Assembly (NCBI RefSeq): GCF_009856415.1
Contig: NZ_WMEZ01000007.1
Span: forward strand, 1 to 64,000
DNA from: Halobacillus litoralis
Lineage (GTDB): Bacteria; Bacillota; Bacilli; Bacillales; Halobacillaceae
Direction of reading: 5' to 3'
DNA length: 64,000 nt
Part shown: piece after piece, positions 8,048 to 16,723 of the stretch
Numbering within the stretch: the stretch's first letter is position 1
How the letters are laid out: each line of letters begins with the position of its first letter
Position numbers and translations under genes: made by a program
The notes under the pieces: generated by a model
Told to the model about the DNA's origin: nothing
Seen by the model: only the letters and a program-made list of their open reading frames with translations
The model's database searches: none

Positions 8048-9730
8048 CTACATATTTTCAGGTGCCTGAATCCCGAGGATGGACAAACCTTCTTTTAATT
8101 GGTAGTTAACGGCGTAGATCAATGAGAGGAGCGCTTGTTCCTCCTCACTTCCCACTACTTTTGTATGGGCGTAAAATTTATTGAAGTGACGTGCAACATC
8201 TAACAGGTGTCTCGCAAGTTTGGATGGGTCGTACGCTTTATATGCCTTTTCAATCACTTCTGGGAAAAGGCGGATGGTTTTAATCAGACCCCAAGCCGAT
8301 TCTGTTTGAACGTCTGTGACAGGATTATTGTAATCAAAGTTCCCTTTTTCCAGTAAGGAGACGGTACGTGCATAGGTGTATTGCAGGTATGGAGCCGTAT
8401 GGCCTTCAAAGGTGAGCATATCCTCCAAAGAAAATTCCACATCATTGCGACGGTCGTGTTTAAGGTCGTGAAAGATGACAGCACCTACCCCGACTTGTTC
8501 CGCCACTTTTTGAGCGTCCTTCAATTCAGGGTTCTTTTCTTTTATATTTTTGGCAGCCTGTGAAATGGCCTCTTGCAGCGCTTGTTCGAGTAAAACGGTC
8601 TTTCCCTGGCGAGTGGACATTTTTTTGCCGTCTTGAAGCATCATTCCAAAGGAGACATGTTTTAATTGATCCGCCCAGGAAAACTCTGCTTTTTTCAAAA
8701 CATGCTTAATCTGCTGGAAATGAAGCGTTTGCTCATGGCCGACCACATAGAGCGCTTCATCAAAGTCATACATTTGTTTGCGATCGATCGCAGCTGTTAA
8801 ATCTCTCGTGGCATAGATGGTCGTGCCATTACTTTTTCGAATCAGGCAAGGAGGTAACTCTTCTTCATCGAGGCGAACGACTTGTGCGCCATCCGATTTT
8901 TCCAACAATCCATTTTCCTGCAACATGTTGATGGTTGCAGTCATTTTGTCGTTGTAGTAGGCTTCGCCGCGGGTCGAGTCGAAGGTGATGCCTAAGAGTT
9001 TATAAATCTTTTCAAACTCTTCGAGAGATACGGCTTTGAACCATTTCCATAAGGCAACGGCCTCTTCATCGTTATCCTCCAATTTTTTAAACCATTCTCT
9101 TCCTTCTTCAATCAAAGATGGATTGTCTTTCGAAGCGTGGTGGAATTTCACATACACGCGCGTCAATTCTTGAATCGGATTTTGTCTCAGGCTTTCTTCC
9201 TCGCCCCATTTAAGGTAAGCGGCTAACAGTTTTCCGAACTGTGTGCCGTAGTCTCCGATGTAATTGATCTTCACCGTTTCATATCCACATGTTTGAGCAA
9301 GGTTGGAAAGAGCGTTGCCAATTACCGTGGATCTTAAATGTCCCATGGAAAAAGGTTTGGCAATATTCGGCGCTGACATATCAAGGACGACAGTCTTTCC
9401 TTTTCCAAATTCGTGCGTCCCGTAGGCTTCTGGGTCTTGGAAAAATTGATTCAATGCGTGTTCAGCGACGAACCCCTGGTCAAGAAAAATATTGATGTAG
9501 CCGCCTAGGGTTTGCACTTCTTTAAATATTGGATGTTTTAAATGAGCAGCAATCTCCTCAGCAATTCGATGCGGGCTTTTTTTCAACGACTTTGCCAACG
9601 GAAAGCAAGGAAAAGCCAGGTCTCCGTGGTTGGACTGCTTGGGCGTCTCAATTTGTTGTTGCACCCATTCTCGTCGATACTCTTCCCCAAGGATATGGGC
9701 GACTTGCAGGGCAAGAATTTGTTTTTCCAT
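8048..9730 (-). CDS. argS: Arginyl-tRNA synthetase
   Basis: ArgRS charges tRNA-Arg with arginine. The 560-residue protein has the class I signatures: the HIGH-type motif in SAPNIAKPFSMGHLRST near residue 120 and the KMSKS-type motif as KKMSTRQG. The C-terminal part is the DALR anticodon-binding domain (PYLQYTYARTVSLLEKG region onward). ATG 9730 has GGAGGTG six bases upstream; an earlier ATG overlaps that site. It is controlled by a T-box leader (9756-9990), which supports the arginine assignment. Confidence 0.96.
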   Translation of the reverse strand: MEKQILALQVAHILGEEYRREWVQQQIETPKQSNHGDLAFPCFPLAKSLKKSPHRIAEEIAAHLKHPIFKEVQTLGGYINIFLDQGFVAEHALNQFFQDPEAYGTHEFGKGKTVVLDMSAPNIAKPFSMGHLRSTVIGNALSNLAQTCGYETVKINYIGDYGTQFGKLLAAYLKWGEEESLRQNPIQELTRVYVKFHHASKDNPSLIEEGREWFKKLEDNDEEAVALWKWFKAVSLEEFEKIYKLLGITFDSTRGEAYYNDKMTATINMLQENGLLEKSDGAQVVRLDEEELPPCLIRKSNGTTIYATRDLTAAIDRKQMYDFDEALYVVGHEQTLHFQQIKHVLKKAEFSWADQLKHVSFGMMLQDGKKMSTRQGKTVLLEQALQEAISQAAKNIKEKNPELKDAQKVAEQVGVGAVIFHDLKHDRRNDVEFSLEDMLTFEGHTAPYLQYTYARTVSLLEKGNFDYNNPVTDVQTESAWGLIKTIRLFPEVIEKAYKAYDPSKLARHLLDVARHFNKFYAHTKVVGSEEEQALLSLIYAVNYQLKEGLSILGIQAPENM

Positions 9731-9755
9731 GAACGACACCTCCATAAATATAAAA

Positions 9756-9990
9756 AACCCCGTCTCTAAAAAAGAGACGAGGTCTGTGCTCGCGGTACCA
9801 CTCTTATAGCTATCTTATAGCCACTCGATGTTGTTAACGGGGGCGTCCCCGGCTTATCCCTACTTCATCGTTCAGGAAAGCTTCTCAAAAGTCCGTTTCA
9901 CTACTGAAATCCTGCTCAGGCTTCCACCATCCCTGAGTCGCTGCTCTGTTTCTGGTAGCTACTCTCTTTTTCCTAGAATTTCTATATTTG
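9756..9990 (-). ncRNA. T-box leader RNA of argS
   Basis: The minus strand carries the T-box core AAGAGTGGTACCGCG (about 9792-9806) followed by a terminator (9759-9782, CCTCGTCTCT/AGAGACGGGG then a T run). Upstream is a Stem I with GGATGGTGGAAGCCTG. In GAAACGGAC after it, CGG (9893-9895 on the plus strand as ccg) is the likely specifier codon and would read arginine. Uncharged tRNA-Arg should stabilise the antiterminator and raise argS expression. Confidence 0.93.
9759..9783 (-). terminator. T-box attenuator terminator
   Basis: CCTCGTCTCT pairs with AGAGACGGGG, then a run of six T on the minus strand. It is the regulated terminator of the argS T-box. Confidence 0.88.
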
Positions 9991-9995
9991 AAAAG

Positions 9996-10024
9996 ATTAT
10001 AGCGGAAAGCTTTCCCTTTTGCAA
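9996..10024 (-). promoter_or_regulatory. SigmaA promoter of argS
   Basis: On the minus strand a TTGCAA (10019-10024) and a perfect TATAAT (9996-10001) are 17 bases apart, just upstream of the T-box leader. Confidence 0.8.
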
Positions 10025-10084
10025 TCCTTTCCTAGCGAATATCTTTTTTCATTTAGGTGAACATACGGAAAGAGGTGATTTAAG

Positions 10085-10705
10085 ATGGATTGGGATTGGA
10101 TTTGGAAAGCTGTCCTTATCATTATCGTAGGTACGATCATTCTGCGTATTGCTGGTAGAAAGTCCATTTCGCAAATGACTTTATCACAGACGGTCATTAT
10201 GATTGCCATTGGTTCCTTATTGATTCAACCTGTGGCGGGAAAAAATATCTGGGTAACATTTGGTGTGGGAGGAGTTCTTGTTCTTACACTAATGGTTATG
10301 GAATTCACTCAGGTAAAGTTCGATTTTATGGAGCGTTTCCTTACGGGGAGATCCGTGTCCATTATTGAAAATGGACAATTGAACGAAAAGAATATAAAGA
10401 AACTGCGTTTTACTGTCGACCAGTTAGAAATGAAGTTAAGACAAAGCAACGTCACATCCATAGATGACTTGAATTCGGCAACCTTGGAACCGAATGGTCA
10501 GGTCGGATATGAGCTGAAAGAACATAAAAAGCCAGCGACTAAGAAGGATATTGATGATTTATATCAACAAATTCTTTCATTAAAACAGATGTTAAATCCG
10601 AATCAGGCAACCCAGACACCGACAACGCCACCACCTGCTGAAAATCTATTTAAGGAAGTAGAAACGAAGCAGCATCAACAGGTTCATCCGGATCGTTTAA
10701 ATTAG
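10085..10705 (+). CDS. DUF421 (YetF-type) membrane protein
   Basis: The 206-residue protein has three N-terminal hydrophobic segments (about 8-22, 36-50, 57-75) and a cytosolic DUF421 domain with LTGRSVSIIENGQLNEKNIKKLRFT and the VDQLEMKLRQSNVTSIDDLNSATLEPNG stretch characteristic of YetF/YkjA/YrbG proteins. The tail is Pro/Gln/Thr rich. Homologues are linked to the spore membrane or to unknown functions. ATG 10085 follows GAAAGAGGTGATTTAAG. It faces away from argS. Confidence 0.82.
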   Translation: MDWDWIWKAVLIIIVGTIILRIAGRKSISQMTLSQTVIMIAIGSLLIQPVAGKNIWVTFGVGGVLVLTLMVMEFTQVKFDFMERFLTGRSVSIIENGQLNEKNIKKLRFTVDQLEMKLRQSNVTSIDDLNSATLEPNGQVGYELKEHKKPATKKDIDDLYQQILSLKQMLNPNQATQTPTTPPPAENLFKEVETKQHQQVHPDRLN

Positions 10706-10762
10706 GTCTCCGTGCAGGCATTTTGATCTATTCCTTGATATAATGGAGCTGAGGTGAGAAAA

Positions 10763-11092
10763 GTGGAATCCATACACACCATTGAAGAACTCAATACATT
10801 TGTTCACGAACATCCGCTTTCCATTGTTTATGTTTCAAGGCCGGGATGTTCGGTCTGCCATGGGTTGCTTCCGCAAGTGGAAAACTTGTTGAAGGAATAT
10901 CCAAAAATTGAGGCTAGGCATGTGAACGCTGATGAAGTTCCACAAGTGGCCGGAGAGTTTTCAGTCATGACGGTTCCTGCTGTTTTGATCTACTCTGAAG
11001 GGAAAGAGCTATTTCGTAAAGCCCGCTTTGTTCCAATTGGGGAGCTGAACCAGCAACTGACCAAACTGAATCATTTCATTAATGAAGCATGA
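10763..11092 (+). CDS. Thioredoxin-like protein
   Basis: The 109-residue protein has a thioredoxin fold with a CSVC redox motif (RPGCSVCHGL) and the cis-proline region MTVPAVLIY. The CxxC dipeptide differs from CGPC, so redox potential and partner are unknown. I start at GTG 10763, six bases after GAGGTG; GTG 10754 with GGAG is a second possibility. It is 48 bases after the DUF421 gene and may be cotranscribed. Confidence 0.78.
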   Translation: MESIHTIEELNTFVHEHPLSIVYVSRPGCSVCHGLLPQVENLLKEYPKIEARHVNADEVPQVAGEFSVMTVPAVLIYSEGKELFRKARFVPIGELNQQLTKLNHFINEA

Positions 11093-11128
11093 CCATCTGT
11101 TGAACCCCTCAACAGGTGGTTTTTTTTA
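11092..11128 (+). terminator. Terminator after the thioredoxin-like gene
   Basis: ACCATCTGTTGA pairs with TCAACAGGTGGT, then eight T. Confidence 0.9.
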
Positions 11129-11268
11129 TGTGTGCATACCAAGAAATAATATCTGACAATTCGCTCAATTTTGCTTTCTCCGGCTTTTCTTGAAAATTCA
11201 ACCCGCAAATATATGTCTGAGACGAGATTATTTGCGATGAGAAGCGATGAATTGGAAATACCTCTCCA

Positions 11269-11282
11269 TGAAACCGTTTACA
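11269..11282 (+). promoter_or_regulatory. Candidate CcpA cre box upstream of proH
   Basis: TGAAACCGTTTACA fits the cre consensus TGWNANCGNTNWCA at every position. It lies about 140 bases upstream of proH and overlaps the SigB-like -35. Confidence 0.45.
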
Positions 11283-11299
11283 CTAACTAATTGGCGTAT
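11276..11299 (+). promoter_or_regulatory. Candidate SigB promoter of the proHJA operon
   Basis: GTTTAC (11276-11281), a 12-base spacer and GCGTAT (11294-11299) give five of six matches to each SigB consensus half. A general-stress input would suit an osmotically induced proline operon. Confidence 0.4.
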
Positions 11300-11324
11300 A
11301 TAGACCCGACTTGCCTAAAACCCC

Positions 11325-11352
11325 TTGAATAAGATTTGCCCAATGTTATGAT
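11325..11352 (+). promoter_or_regulatory. Candidate sigmaA promoter of the proHJA operon
   Basis: TTGAAT (11325-11330) and TATGAT (11347-11352) with a 16-base spacer lie 55 bases before the proH start. The 315-base gap holds otherwise only the SigB-like site, the cre-like site and the preceding terminator. Confidence 0.5.
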
Positions 11353-11407
11353 GAAAAACGTCTTAAACAAAGCGAACAAAAAATGCGAACGGGAGAGATT
11401 AACCCAA

Positions 11408-12250
11408 ATGATTAAACAAACGATTGCTTTTCTAGGTGCAGGCTCTATGGCTGAAGCGATGATTTCAGGCATGGTGGAATCCGGCAATATTCCAGCTGAG
11501 AACATCATCGTGACCAATAGAAGTAATCAAGAACGTTTAAACACAATCAATCATAAATACGGCGTACGCACAGTATTGAAAGATGAATTGAACTTTGCAG
11601 AAGTCGATCAGTTCATTTTGGCAATGAAGCCGAAAGATATTGATGCGGTACTTGCCGATTTAAAAGATAAATTGACAGCAAACCAAGTACTTGTTTCTGT
11701 ACTTGCGGGAATTACAACATCATATATGGAAGAACGATTGAATGAAGGACAGCAAGTCATCCGTGTGATGCCGAATACGTCAAGCATGCTTCGCGAATCT
11801 GCGACAGCCATTTCGCCAGGACGTTTTGCAGACATGGACAATGTACTTGTTGCAAAAGAACTACTGAAATCCATTGGTGAAGTTTTCGTCATTGAAGAAG
11901 ATAAAATGGACGTCTTTACAGGAATAGCAGGAAGCGGACCCGCTTACTTCTATTATTTGATGGAACACATTGAAGAAACAGGGCGTGCAGAAGGCATGGA
12001 TCGTGAAACTCTTCGTGAAATCGGAGCTCAAACATTGCTTGGAGCAGCAAAAATGATGCTGGAACGCGATGAGAGCCCGACTGAACTACGTGAAAATGTA
12101 ACATCACCGAACGGTACGACAGCCGCAGGCCTTAACGCTCTTGATCAGGCTGGTGGAGGTTACGCCATTTCTGAAGCGATCAAAGGAGCAGCCGGTCGTT
12201 CAAAAGAATTGAGCAAAGAACTTGAAGGACTACTTGTAGGCAGTAAATAA
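11408..12250 (+). CDS. proH: Pyrroline-5-carboxylate reductase (ProH/ProC)
   Basis: It catalyses the NAD(P)H-dependent last step of proline synthesis. The 280-residue protein begins with a Rossmann motif (FLGAGSMAEAM) and ends with the P5CR dimerisation domain (GIAGSGPAYFYYLME, then the signature ENVTSPNGTTAAGL). ATG 11408 is preceded by GGGAGAG. It is first in a three-gene set with proJ and proA, the gene order known as proHJA in Halobacillus halophilus, where it supplies proline as compatible solute at high salt; here that role is inferred. Confidence 0.94.
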   Translation: MIKQTIAFLGAGSMAEAMISGMVESGNIPAENIIVTNRSNQERLNTINHKYGVRTVLKDELNFAEVDQFILAMKPKDIDAVLADLKDKLTANQVLVSVLAGITTSYMEERLNEGQQVIRVMPNTSSMLRESATAISPGRFADMDNVLVAKELLKSIGEVFVIEEDKMDVFTGIAGSGPAYFYYLMEHIEETGRAEGMDRETLREIGAQTLLGAAKMMLERDESPTELRENVTSPNGTTAAGLNALDQAGGGYAISEAIKGAAGRSKELSKELEGLLVGSK

Positions 12251-12289
12251 ACAAAGCCAATCGATGCGAAAATGTTAAACAGGAGTGAT

Positions 12290-13420
12290 ATGTTGAGTCA
12301 AGATAAAAAAAGGGTAGTAATTAAAATAGGGAGCAGTTCCCTCACCAGCATGCACGGAGAAGTCAGCCGACGTAAATTAGAAAAATTAGTAGATGAAGTC
12401 GTCCAACTGAAAGACGACGGCCACGAAGTTTTACTCGTATCCTCAGGAGCTGTAGCTGCAGGTTATCGTAAACTCGGTTGCCTCGAGCGCCCGAGCTCTT
12501 TACCTGAAAAGCAAGCAGCCGCATCCATTGGCCAAGGATTGTTGATGGAATCTTATTCCGATCTTTTCCTATCCCACGGTTATATGGGTTCTCAGATCCT
12601 CATTACACGTAGCGATTTCTCTGATGAAGACCGCTATAACAATGCACGTAATACGATTAATGTCCTACTGGAACGCGGCATTATTCCAATCGTCAATGAA
12701 AATGACACGATTACAATCGATCGCTTGAAATTCGGAGATAATGACACTCTTTCTGCTAAAGTAGCAGGTCTTGTCGATGCCGATCAATTGGTCATTTTAT
12801 CCGATATTGACGGACTTTACGATGCAGATCCTAGAAAAAACGAGGACGCGAAACTACTTGATAAAGTCCACGAAATTACCCCTGAAATTGAAGCCGCAGC
12901 TGGTGATCCAGGTAGTGCAGTTGGAACAGGCGGCATGAAATCCAAAATTGACGCATTCAAGATCTCCATGGCATCCGGTATCTCTTCCTTCTTAGGAAAA
13001 GCAAACACACCGAACATCGTTTATGATGCTGTATACGGAGATGCAACAGGAACGTATTTCGAAACAACGACTGACTCTGAAAACCTTGACCAGAAGAAGC
13101 AGTGGATTGCCTTCAACTCTGGACCAGAAGGCGAAGTCATTATCGACCATCGTGCGAAAGAATCAATCGTTGATATGAAGAAGAGTCTTCTACCGATGAA
13201 CGTTCACCATGTAAAGGGACGTTTTGAAAAAGGTGCCGTTGTGCGTATTCACGACCTTGATGGAGATGAGATCGGTCTAGGCGTTGTCAATTATTCTTCA
13301 GATGAGATGGAAGAAATGATCAGCTTGACTGAACCTGAACTTGAATCATATGAACAAGCAGCGATTGAACGTAAAGATTTTGTCTGCCACTTAGATGTTG
13401 CCCTGCCCGTAGGTGTTTAA
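12290..13420 (+). CDS. proJ: Glutamate 5-kinase (ProJ/ProB)
   Basis: It phosphorylates glutamate to gamma-glutamyl phosphate, the first step of proline synthesis. The 376-residue protein has an amino-acid-kinase domain (VVIKIGSSSLT, LLVSSGAVAAG, NENDTI, GTGGMKSK) and a C-terminal PUA domain from about residue 275. Without ATG-proximal alternatives I use ATG 12290, four bases after AGGAG; TTG 12293 is better spaced but less usual. It lies 39 bases after proH. Osmostress forms of this enzyme in Bacillus are feedback-insensitive; that cannot be judged here. Confidence 0.94.
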   Translation: MLSQDKKRVVIKIGSSSLTSMHGEVSRRKLEKLVDEVVQLKDDGHEVLLVSSGAVAAGYRKLGCLERPSSLPEKQAAASIGQGLLMESYSDLFLSHGYMGSQILITRSDFSDEDRYNNARNTINVLLERGIIPIVNENDTITIDRLKFGDNDTLSAKVAGLVDADQLVILSDIDGLYDADPRKNEDAKLLDKVHEITPEIEAAAGDPGSAVGTGGMKSKIDAFKISMASGISSFLGKANTPNIVYDAVYGDATGTYFETTTDSENLDQKKQWIAFNSGPEGEVIIDHRAKESIVDMKKSLLPMNVHHVKGRFEKGAVVRIHDLDGDEIGLGVVNYSSDEMEEMISLTEPELESYEQAAIERKDFVCHLDVALPVGV

Positions 13421-13440
13421 AATAATCAAGGAGGTCTTTG

Positions 13441-14700
13441 ATGACACTAACAACAAATGTGAACGTTGAAGCACAAGCAATGGAAGCGAAGAAAGCTTCG
13501 AAAAAATTGATGATTCTTTCTGAAGAAGAGAAGAACCAGGCGCTTAATCATTTAGCCGATGTACTGGAACGTGAATACGAGACGATTCTAGCGGCCAACG
13601 AGAAAGATTTGGCGAATGGTCGTGAAAAAGGCTTCACCGATGCATTTATGGACCGTCTATCCCTTTCTAAAGAGCGTGTAGCTGAGTTTGCCCAAGGATT
13701 ACGCGATGTTTCCAAACTTGAAGATCCGACTGGTCAAGTGGTGACGGATTGGACGCTTGAAAATGGTCTGCAAGTTGAAAAAGTAACGGTACCTTTAGGG
13801 GTCATCGGTATGATTTATGAAGCACGCCCGAACGTGACCGTTGATGCAACTGGTCTAGCGCTGAAATCTGGTAATGCGATTGTTCTGAAAGGTGGATCTT
13901 CTGCAATCAACTCTAACCAGGCGATTGTTGAAGTGATGCACCGTGGTCTTGAAGAAACGAAGATTCCGAAAGAAGCGGTACAATTCATCGCATCTACAGA
14001 CCGTGCAGCAACGAATGAACTTTTCAAAATGAAAGAACACATCGACGTACTCATCCCACGTGGGGGCGGTAAGTTGATCCAAGCCGTTGTTGAGAACGCA
14101 ACGGTACCTGTACTTGAAACAGGTGTGGGAAACTGCCACATTTATGTTGATAAGCATGCAGACGTTGAAAAAGCGATCAACATTCTCGTGAACGCAAAAA
14201 CAGACCGCCCGGCGGTATGTAACGCTGCCGAAACACTCGTTGTCCACAAAGAGTGGTTGAACGACAATAAAGATGCACTGATTGCTGCATTGAAAGAAAA
14301 CAATATTGCTGTGCACGGGGATGAGTATATCTTGGATATTATCCCAGGTTCCGTCCTTGCCGACGAAGATGATTGGGCGAACGAATACTTGAGCACAGAT
14401 ATCGCCGTAAAAGCTGTAGACGATCTAACCGAGGCGATCGCACACATTGAAACGTATGGCACGAAACACTCAGAAGCAATTGTGACAGAAGATGCAGAAT
14501 CAGCAGAGACATTCTTTGCACTTGTGGACGCTGCCGCTCTTTACCACAATGCATCCACACGTTTCACAGACGGTGGTGCGCTAGGCTTCGGTGCCGAAAT
14601 CGGTATTTCCACCCAAAAATTGCATGCCCGCGGCCCGATGGGACTTCCTGCACTGACAACAGTGAAGTTCTTGATGAAGGGTACCGGCCAAATCCGATAA
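13441..14700 (+). CDS. proA: Gamma-glutamyl phosphate reductase
   Basis: It reduces gamma-glutamyl phosphate to glutamate semialdehyde with NADPH. The 419-residue protein is an aldehyde-dehydrogenase-fold enzyme with catalytic cysteine in TDRPAVCNAAETL and the ProA signature IPRGGGKLIQAVVENATVPV. ATG 13441 has AGGAGG six bases upstream. It is the last gene of proHJA, closed by a terminator at 14711-14746. Confidence 0.96.
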   Translation: MTLTTNVNVEAQAMEAKKASKKLMILSEEEKNQALNHLADVLEREYETILAANEKDLANGREKGFTDAFMDRLSLSKERVAEFAQGLRDVSKLEDPTGQVVTDWTLENGLQVEKVTVPLGVIGMIYEARPNVTVDATGLALKSGNAIVLKGGSSAINSNQAIVEVMHRGLEETKIPKEAVQFIASTDRAATNELFKMKEHIDVLIPRGGGKLIQAVVENATVPVLETGVGNCHIYVDKHADVEKAINILVNAKTDRPAVCNAAETLVVHKEWLNDNKDALIAALKENNIAVHGDEYILDIIPGSVLADEDDWANEYLSTDIAVKAVDDLTEAIAHIETYGTKHSEAIVTEDAESAETFFALVDAAALYHNASTRFTDGGALGFGAEIGISTQKLHARGPMGLPALTTVKFLMKGTGQIR

Positions 14701-14710
14701 GGTTTTAAGC

Positions 14711-14746
14711 GGAAGGGAAGCTCTCAGGAGCTTTCCTTCTTTTTTG
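14711..14746 (+). terminator. Terminator of proHJA
   Basis: GGAAGGGAAGCTC pairs with GAGCTTTCCTTC, then a T run. Confidence 0.88.
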
Positions 14747-14767
14747 TGCTTGGGACGGGAGGTGAGG

Positions 14768-14914
14768 GTGTCGAATACTGAATTAACGTTGTCGAATTCT
14801 CAAATAGCGCTGTCGAATACTGAATTAACGTTGTCGAATTCTCAAATAGCGCTGTCGAATACTTAACTTTCTTTGTCGAATACTCAAATAACAAAGTCGA
14901 ATTCTAAAATAACA
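14768..14914. repeat. 21-bp tandem repeat, seven copies
   Basis: The core TCGAAT recurs at 14771, 14792, 14813, 14834, 14855, 14876 and 14897, exactly 21 bases apart. Two unit types alternate in the first four copies (TCGAATACTGAATTAACG and TCGAATTCTCAAATAGCG), giving a 42-bp higher-order repeat; later units are more diverged. The last unit overlaps the stop of the NERD gene at 14904. Spacing equals two helical turns, so a protein could bind all copies on one face. Confidence 0.92.
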
Positions 14915-15857
14915 GCTTAATGATATATTTTCTATTCCTAGTACGCCCAAAATTAGGACTACAGCATTCATTCAAAAGCTTTCTTGCAATATATTCTGTT
15001 TTAACTCCAGCAATTCTACGGAATTCTGCATTTGTAATCGTGTCTCCGATCAGCAATTGGTGATCTCTTAATAATTGTAAATGCGCATCCTTTGATTTCG
15101 TTCCACACCGTCCACAAAGCCAATGATCGCGGCGGCGGATCATACCCAGTGACCGGCAAGAGGGACAAGGCACTCCCCAATTGAGCTCATCTTTTGAAAT
15201 GCCATATTGTTTCATGACATCTGAATCGTATGGAGTGTAATCTGCTTCAATTTTTGCGGAGAATTCGATCAAGTCATCGTCAGTCCACACGCTTTCCCCT
15301 TTAAAACCTTCGATGAATGCTGTTAGATGAGTAGGAAGCTGTTTAACGAGAAGGACTCTCTTTCTTTTATTACGATCTTCTCCATGAAATGTAAGGGAGG
15401 CATTGGGGTTAGCGATGACTATGAAAGAGTGGATGGGGATGGAGGGGAAGCCGGACCTCTCGATCCAGCGTTGCAACTGGAATTTCTGCAATTCTACTTG
15501 TACAAAGGGATCTTGAAAGATCTCACTTTTTTCTTCTATCGCTCTTGTGAGCTTTCGGTGGTCAAAATCGAACTGCAGCTCTCCTTTGTAGTTCTTCACC
15601 TCCAAAATGACTAAACATTTCTCAAAAAGCAAGAGAGCATCGATCTGGAAAGGCCGGACACCATCGTGAAGCCTGATGTCCTGTAAGCTTTTTCCGGGCA
15701 GGTACTTCATGTAATGATCAGCTGATGATTCACCAAAATGCCCAGCAGACAAGCGGCCTAAGTGATTTGCTATTTCTTCTCTGAGGGGATGGTGGATGGG
15801 GATTCTATGAAGTAGAGATTCAAGCTTTAGTATCTCCAGAGATTTTTCTCGTGACAT
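14904..15857 (-). CDS. NERD-domain protein with zinc ribbon
   Basis: The 317-residue protein has a nuclease-related domain (NERD) at about 35-150. FQIDALLLFEKCLVILEVKN holds the D...E.K residues of a PD-(D/E)xK-like active site. A CPSC...CGRC zinc ribbon follows near 232-255. NERD proteins are thought to process DNA, but few are characterised. ATG 15857 is chosen over TTG 15863; only AAGAAG precedes it. It is divergent from the nucleotidyltransferase gene, with the 21-bp repeats at its 3' end. Confidence 0.78.
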   Translation of the reverse strand: MSREKSLEILKLESLLHRIPIHHPLREEIANHLGRLSAGHFGESSADHYMKYLPGKSLQDIRLHDGVRPFQIDALLLFEKCLVILEVKNYKGELQFDFDHRKLTRAIEEKSEIFQDPFVQVELQKFQLQRWIERSGFPSIPIHSFIVIANPNASLTFHGEDRNKRKRVLLVKQLPTHLTAFIEGFKGESVWTDDDLIEFSAKIEADYTPYDSDVMKQYGISKDELNWGVPCPSCRSLGMIRRRDHWLCGRCGTKSKDAHLQLLRDHQLLIGDTITNAEFRRIAGVKTEYIARKLLNECCSPNFGRTRNRKYIIKLLF

Positions 15858-15928
15858 AGACAAACTTCTTTTACAAAAAATTCATTCTATTATATGATGA
15901 TGTAATGTTTATTTTTAGGAGGGGTTGG

Positions 15929-16708
15929 ATGAGACAGAGAGAAGCAGTTGAAACGATCACAAAAAGTTTGAAAAAAGATAATCTTGTGAAGGCTGTGTTT
16001 CTAAAGGGTTCGATGGGGAGAGGGGAGGAAGACGGGCATTCGGATGTCGATTTGTATGTGTTGGTCGACGAAGCAGATAAGGGCGCTTTTTTAAAAAATA
16101 GACAAAGGCATCTCGAAAGCTACCAACGGATCATTTTTTATGATGATATTTTTATTATCGCTCCTCAAATCATTGCTGTATATGAAAACTTGCTGCATGT
16201 CGACCTTTTTACAGTTACAGAACAAACGCTCGTACATAAAGATTTTTTCCGTGTTCTCTATGATCCAGAAAAACGTATGGAAAAACATGAAGCGCATCAA
16301 AATCTCTACTTGTCTGAAAAGGACTTTTTGTATGCGGTCGATGATGTTGCTTTCTTTTTCCTGCAATACAAGAAAGCGGCTGATCGTGGGAATGATCTTT
16401 GGGCGGTTAAGGTAGCCAATGATATAGGCGTGAATATAGCGAAGGTTCTTTTACAAAAATACGCACCAGATCGAGCGCAACTTGGTTTGAAGGCTGTTCC
16501 GCTAGCTCTTCCATCCTCTCAAATACAGGAGATGGAGAACGTGTATCGCTGGATCTCTTTGGATAGTCATGAAAAGGCTGTGCTTCAGATGGCTTTGATG
16601 ATGGAAAAACAAATGGAGTGGCTTGAAGAGTGTTGGGGGCATGAAACGTATACCATTCCTTTTTTGAAGAGAATGATTGAAGAAATGAAAAATAGAACTC
16701 CCACATAA
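15929..16708 (+). CDS. Nucleotidyltransferase-domain protein
   Basis: The 259-residue protein carries the pol-beta/MNT nucleotidyltransferase motif GSMGRGEEDGHSDVDLYV (residues 27-43), with the GS pair and the D-x-D metal ligands (Asp39, Asp41). The remaining two thirds is helical, like streptomycin-adenylyltransferase-type enzymes. Substrate unknown. ATG 15929 follows AGGAGG. A shared terminator separates it from the converging RsbRD-like gene. Confidence 0.75.
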   Translation: MRQREAVETITKSLKKDNLVKAVFLKGSMGRGEEDGHSDVDLYVLVDEADKGAFLKNRQRHLESYQRIIFYDDIFIIAPQIIAVYENLLHVDLFTVTEQTLVHKDFFRVLYDPEKRMEKHEAHQNLYLSEKDFLYAVDDVAFFFLQYKKAADRGNDLWAVKVANDIGVNIAKVLLQKYAPDRAQLGLKAVPLALPSSQIQEMENVYRWISLDSHEKAVLQMALMMEKQMEWLEECWGHETYTIPFLKRMIEEMKNRTPT

Positions 16709-16720
16709 AGGGAGTTCTAT
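16692..16720. terminator. Bidirectional terminator
   Basis: ATAGAACTCCC pairs with GGGAGTTCTAT between two converging genes; it overlaps both 3' ends. Confidence 0.8.
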
Positions 16721-16723
16721 CGA

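Noticed and set aside
13855-14316. Long antisense reading within proA
   Set aside because: Shadow of the proA coding frame; no start signal.
14768-14914. Possible CRISPR array
   Set aside because: The 21-bp units are directly adjacent with no spacers, and no cas genes are in the window.
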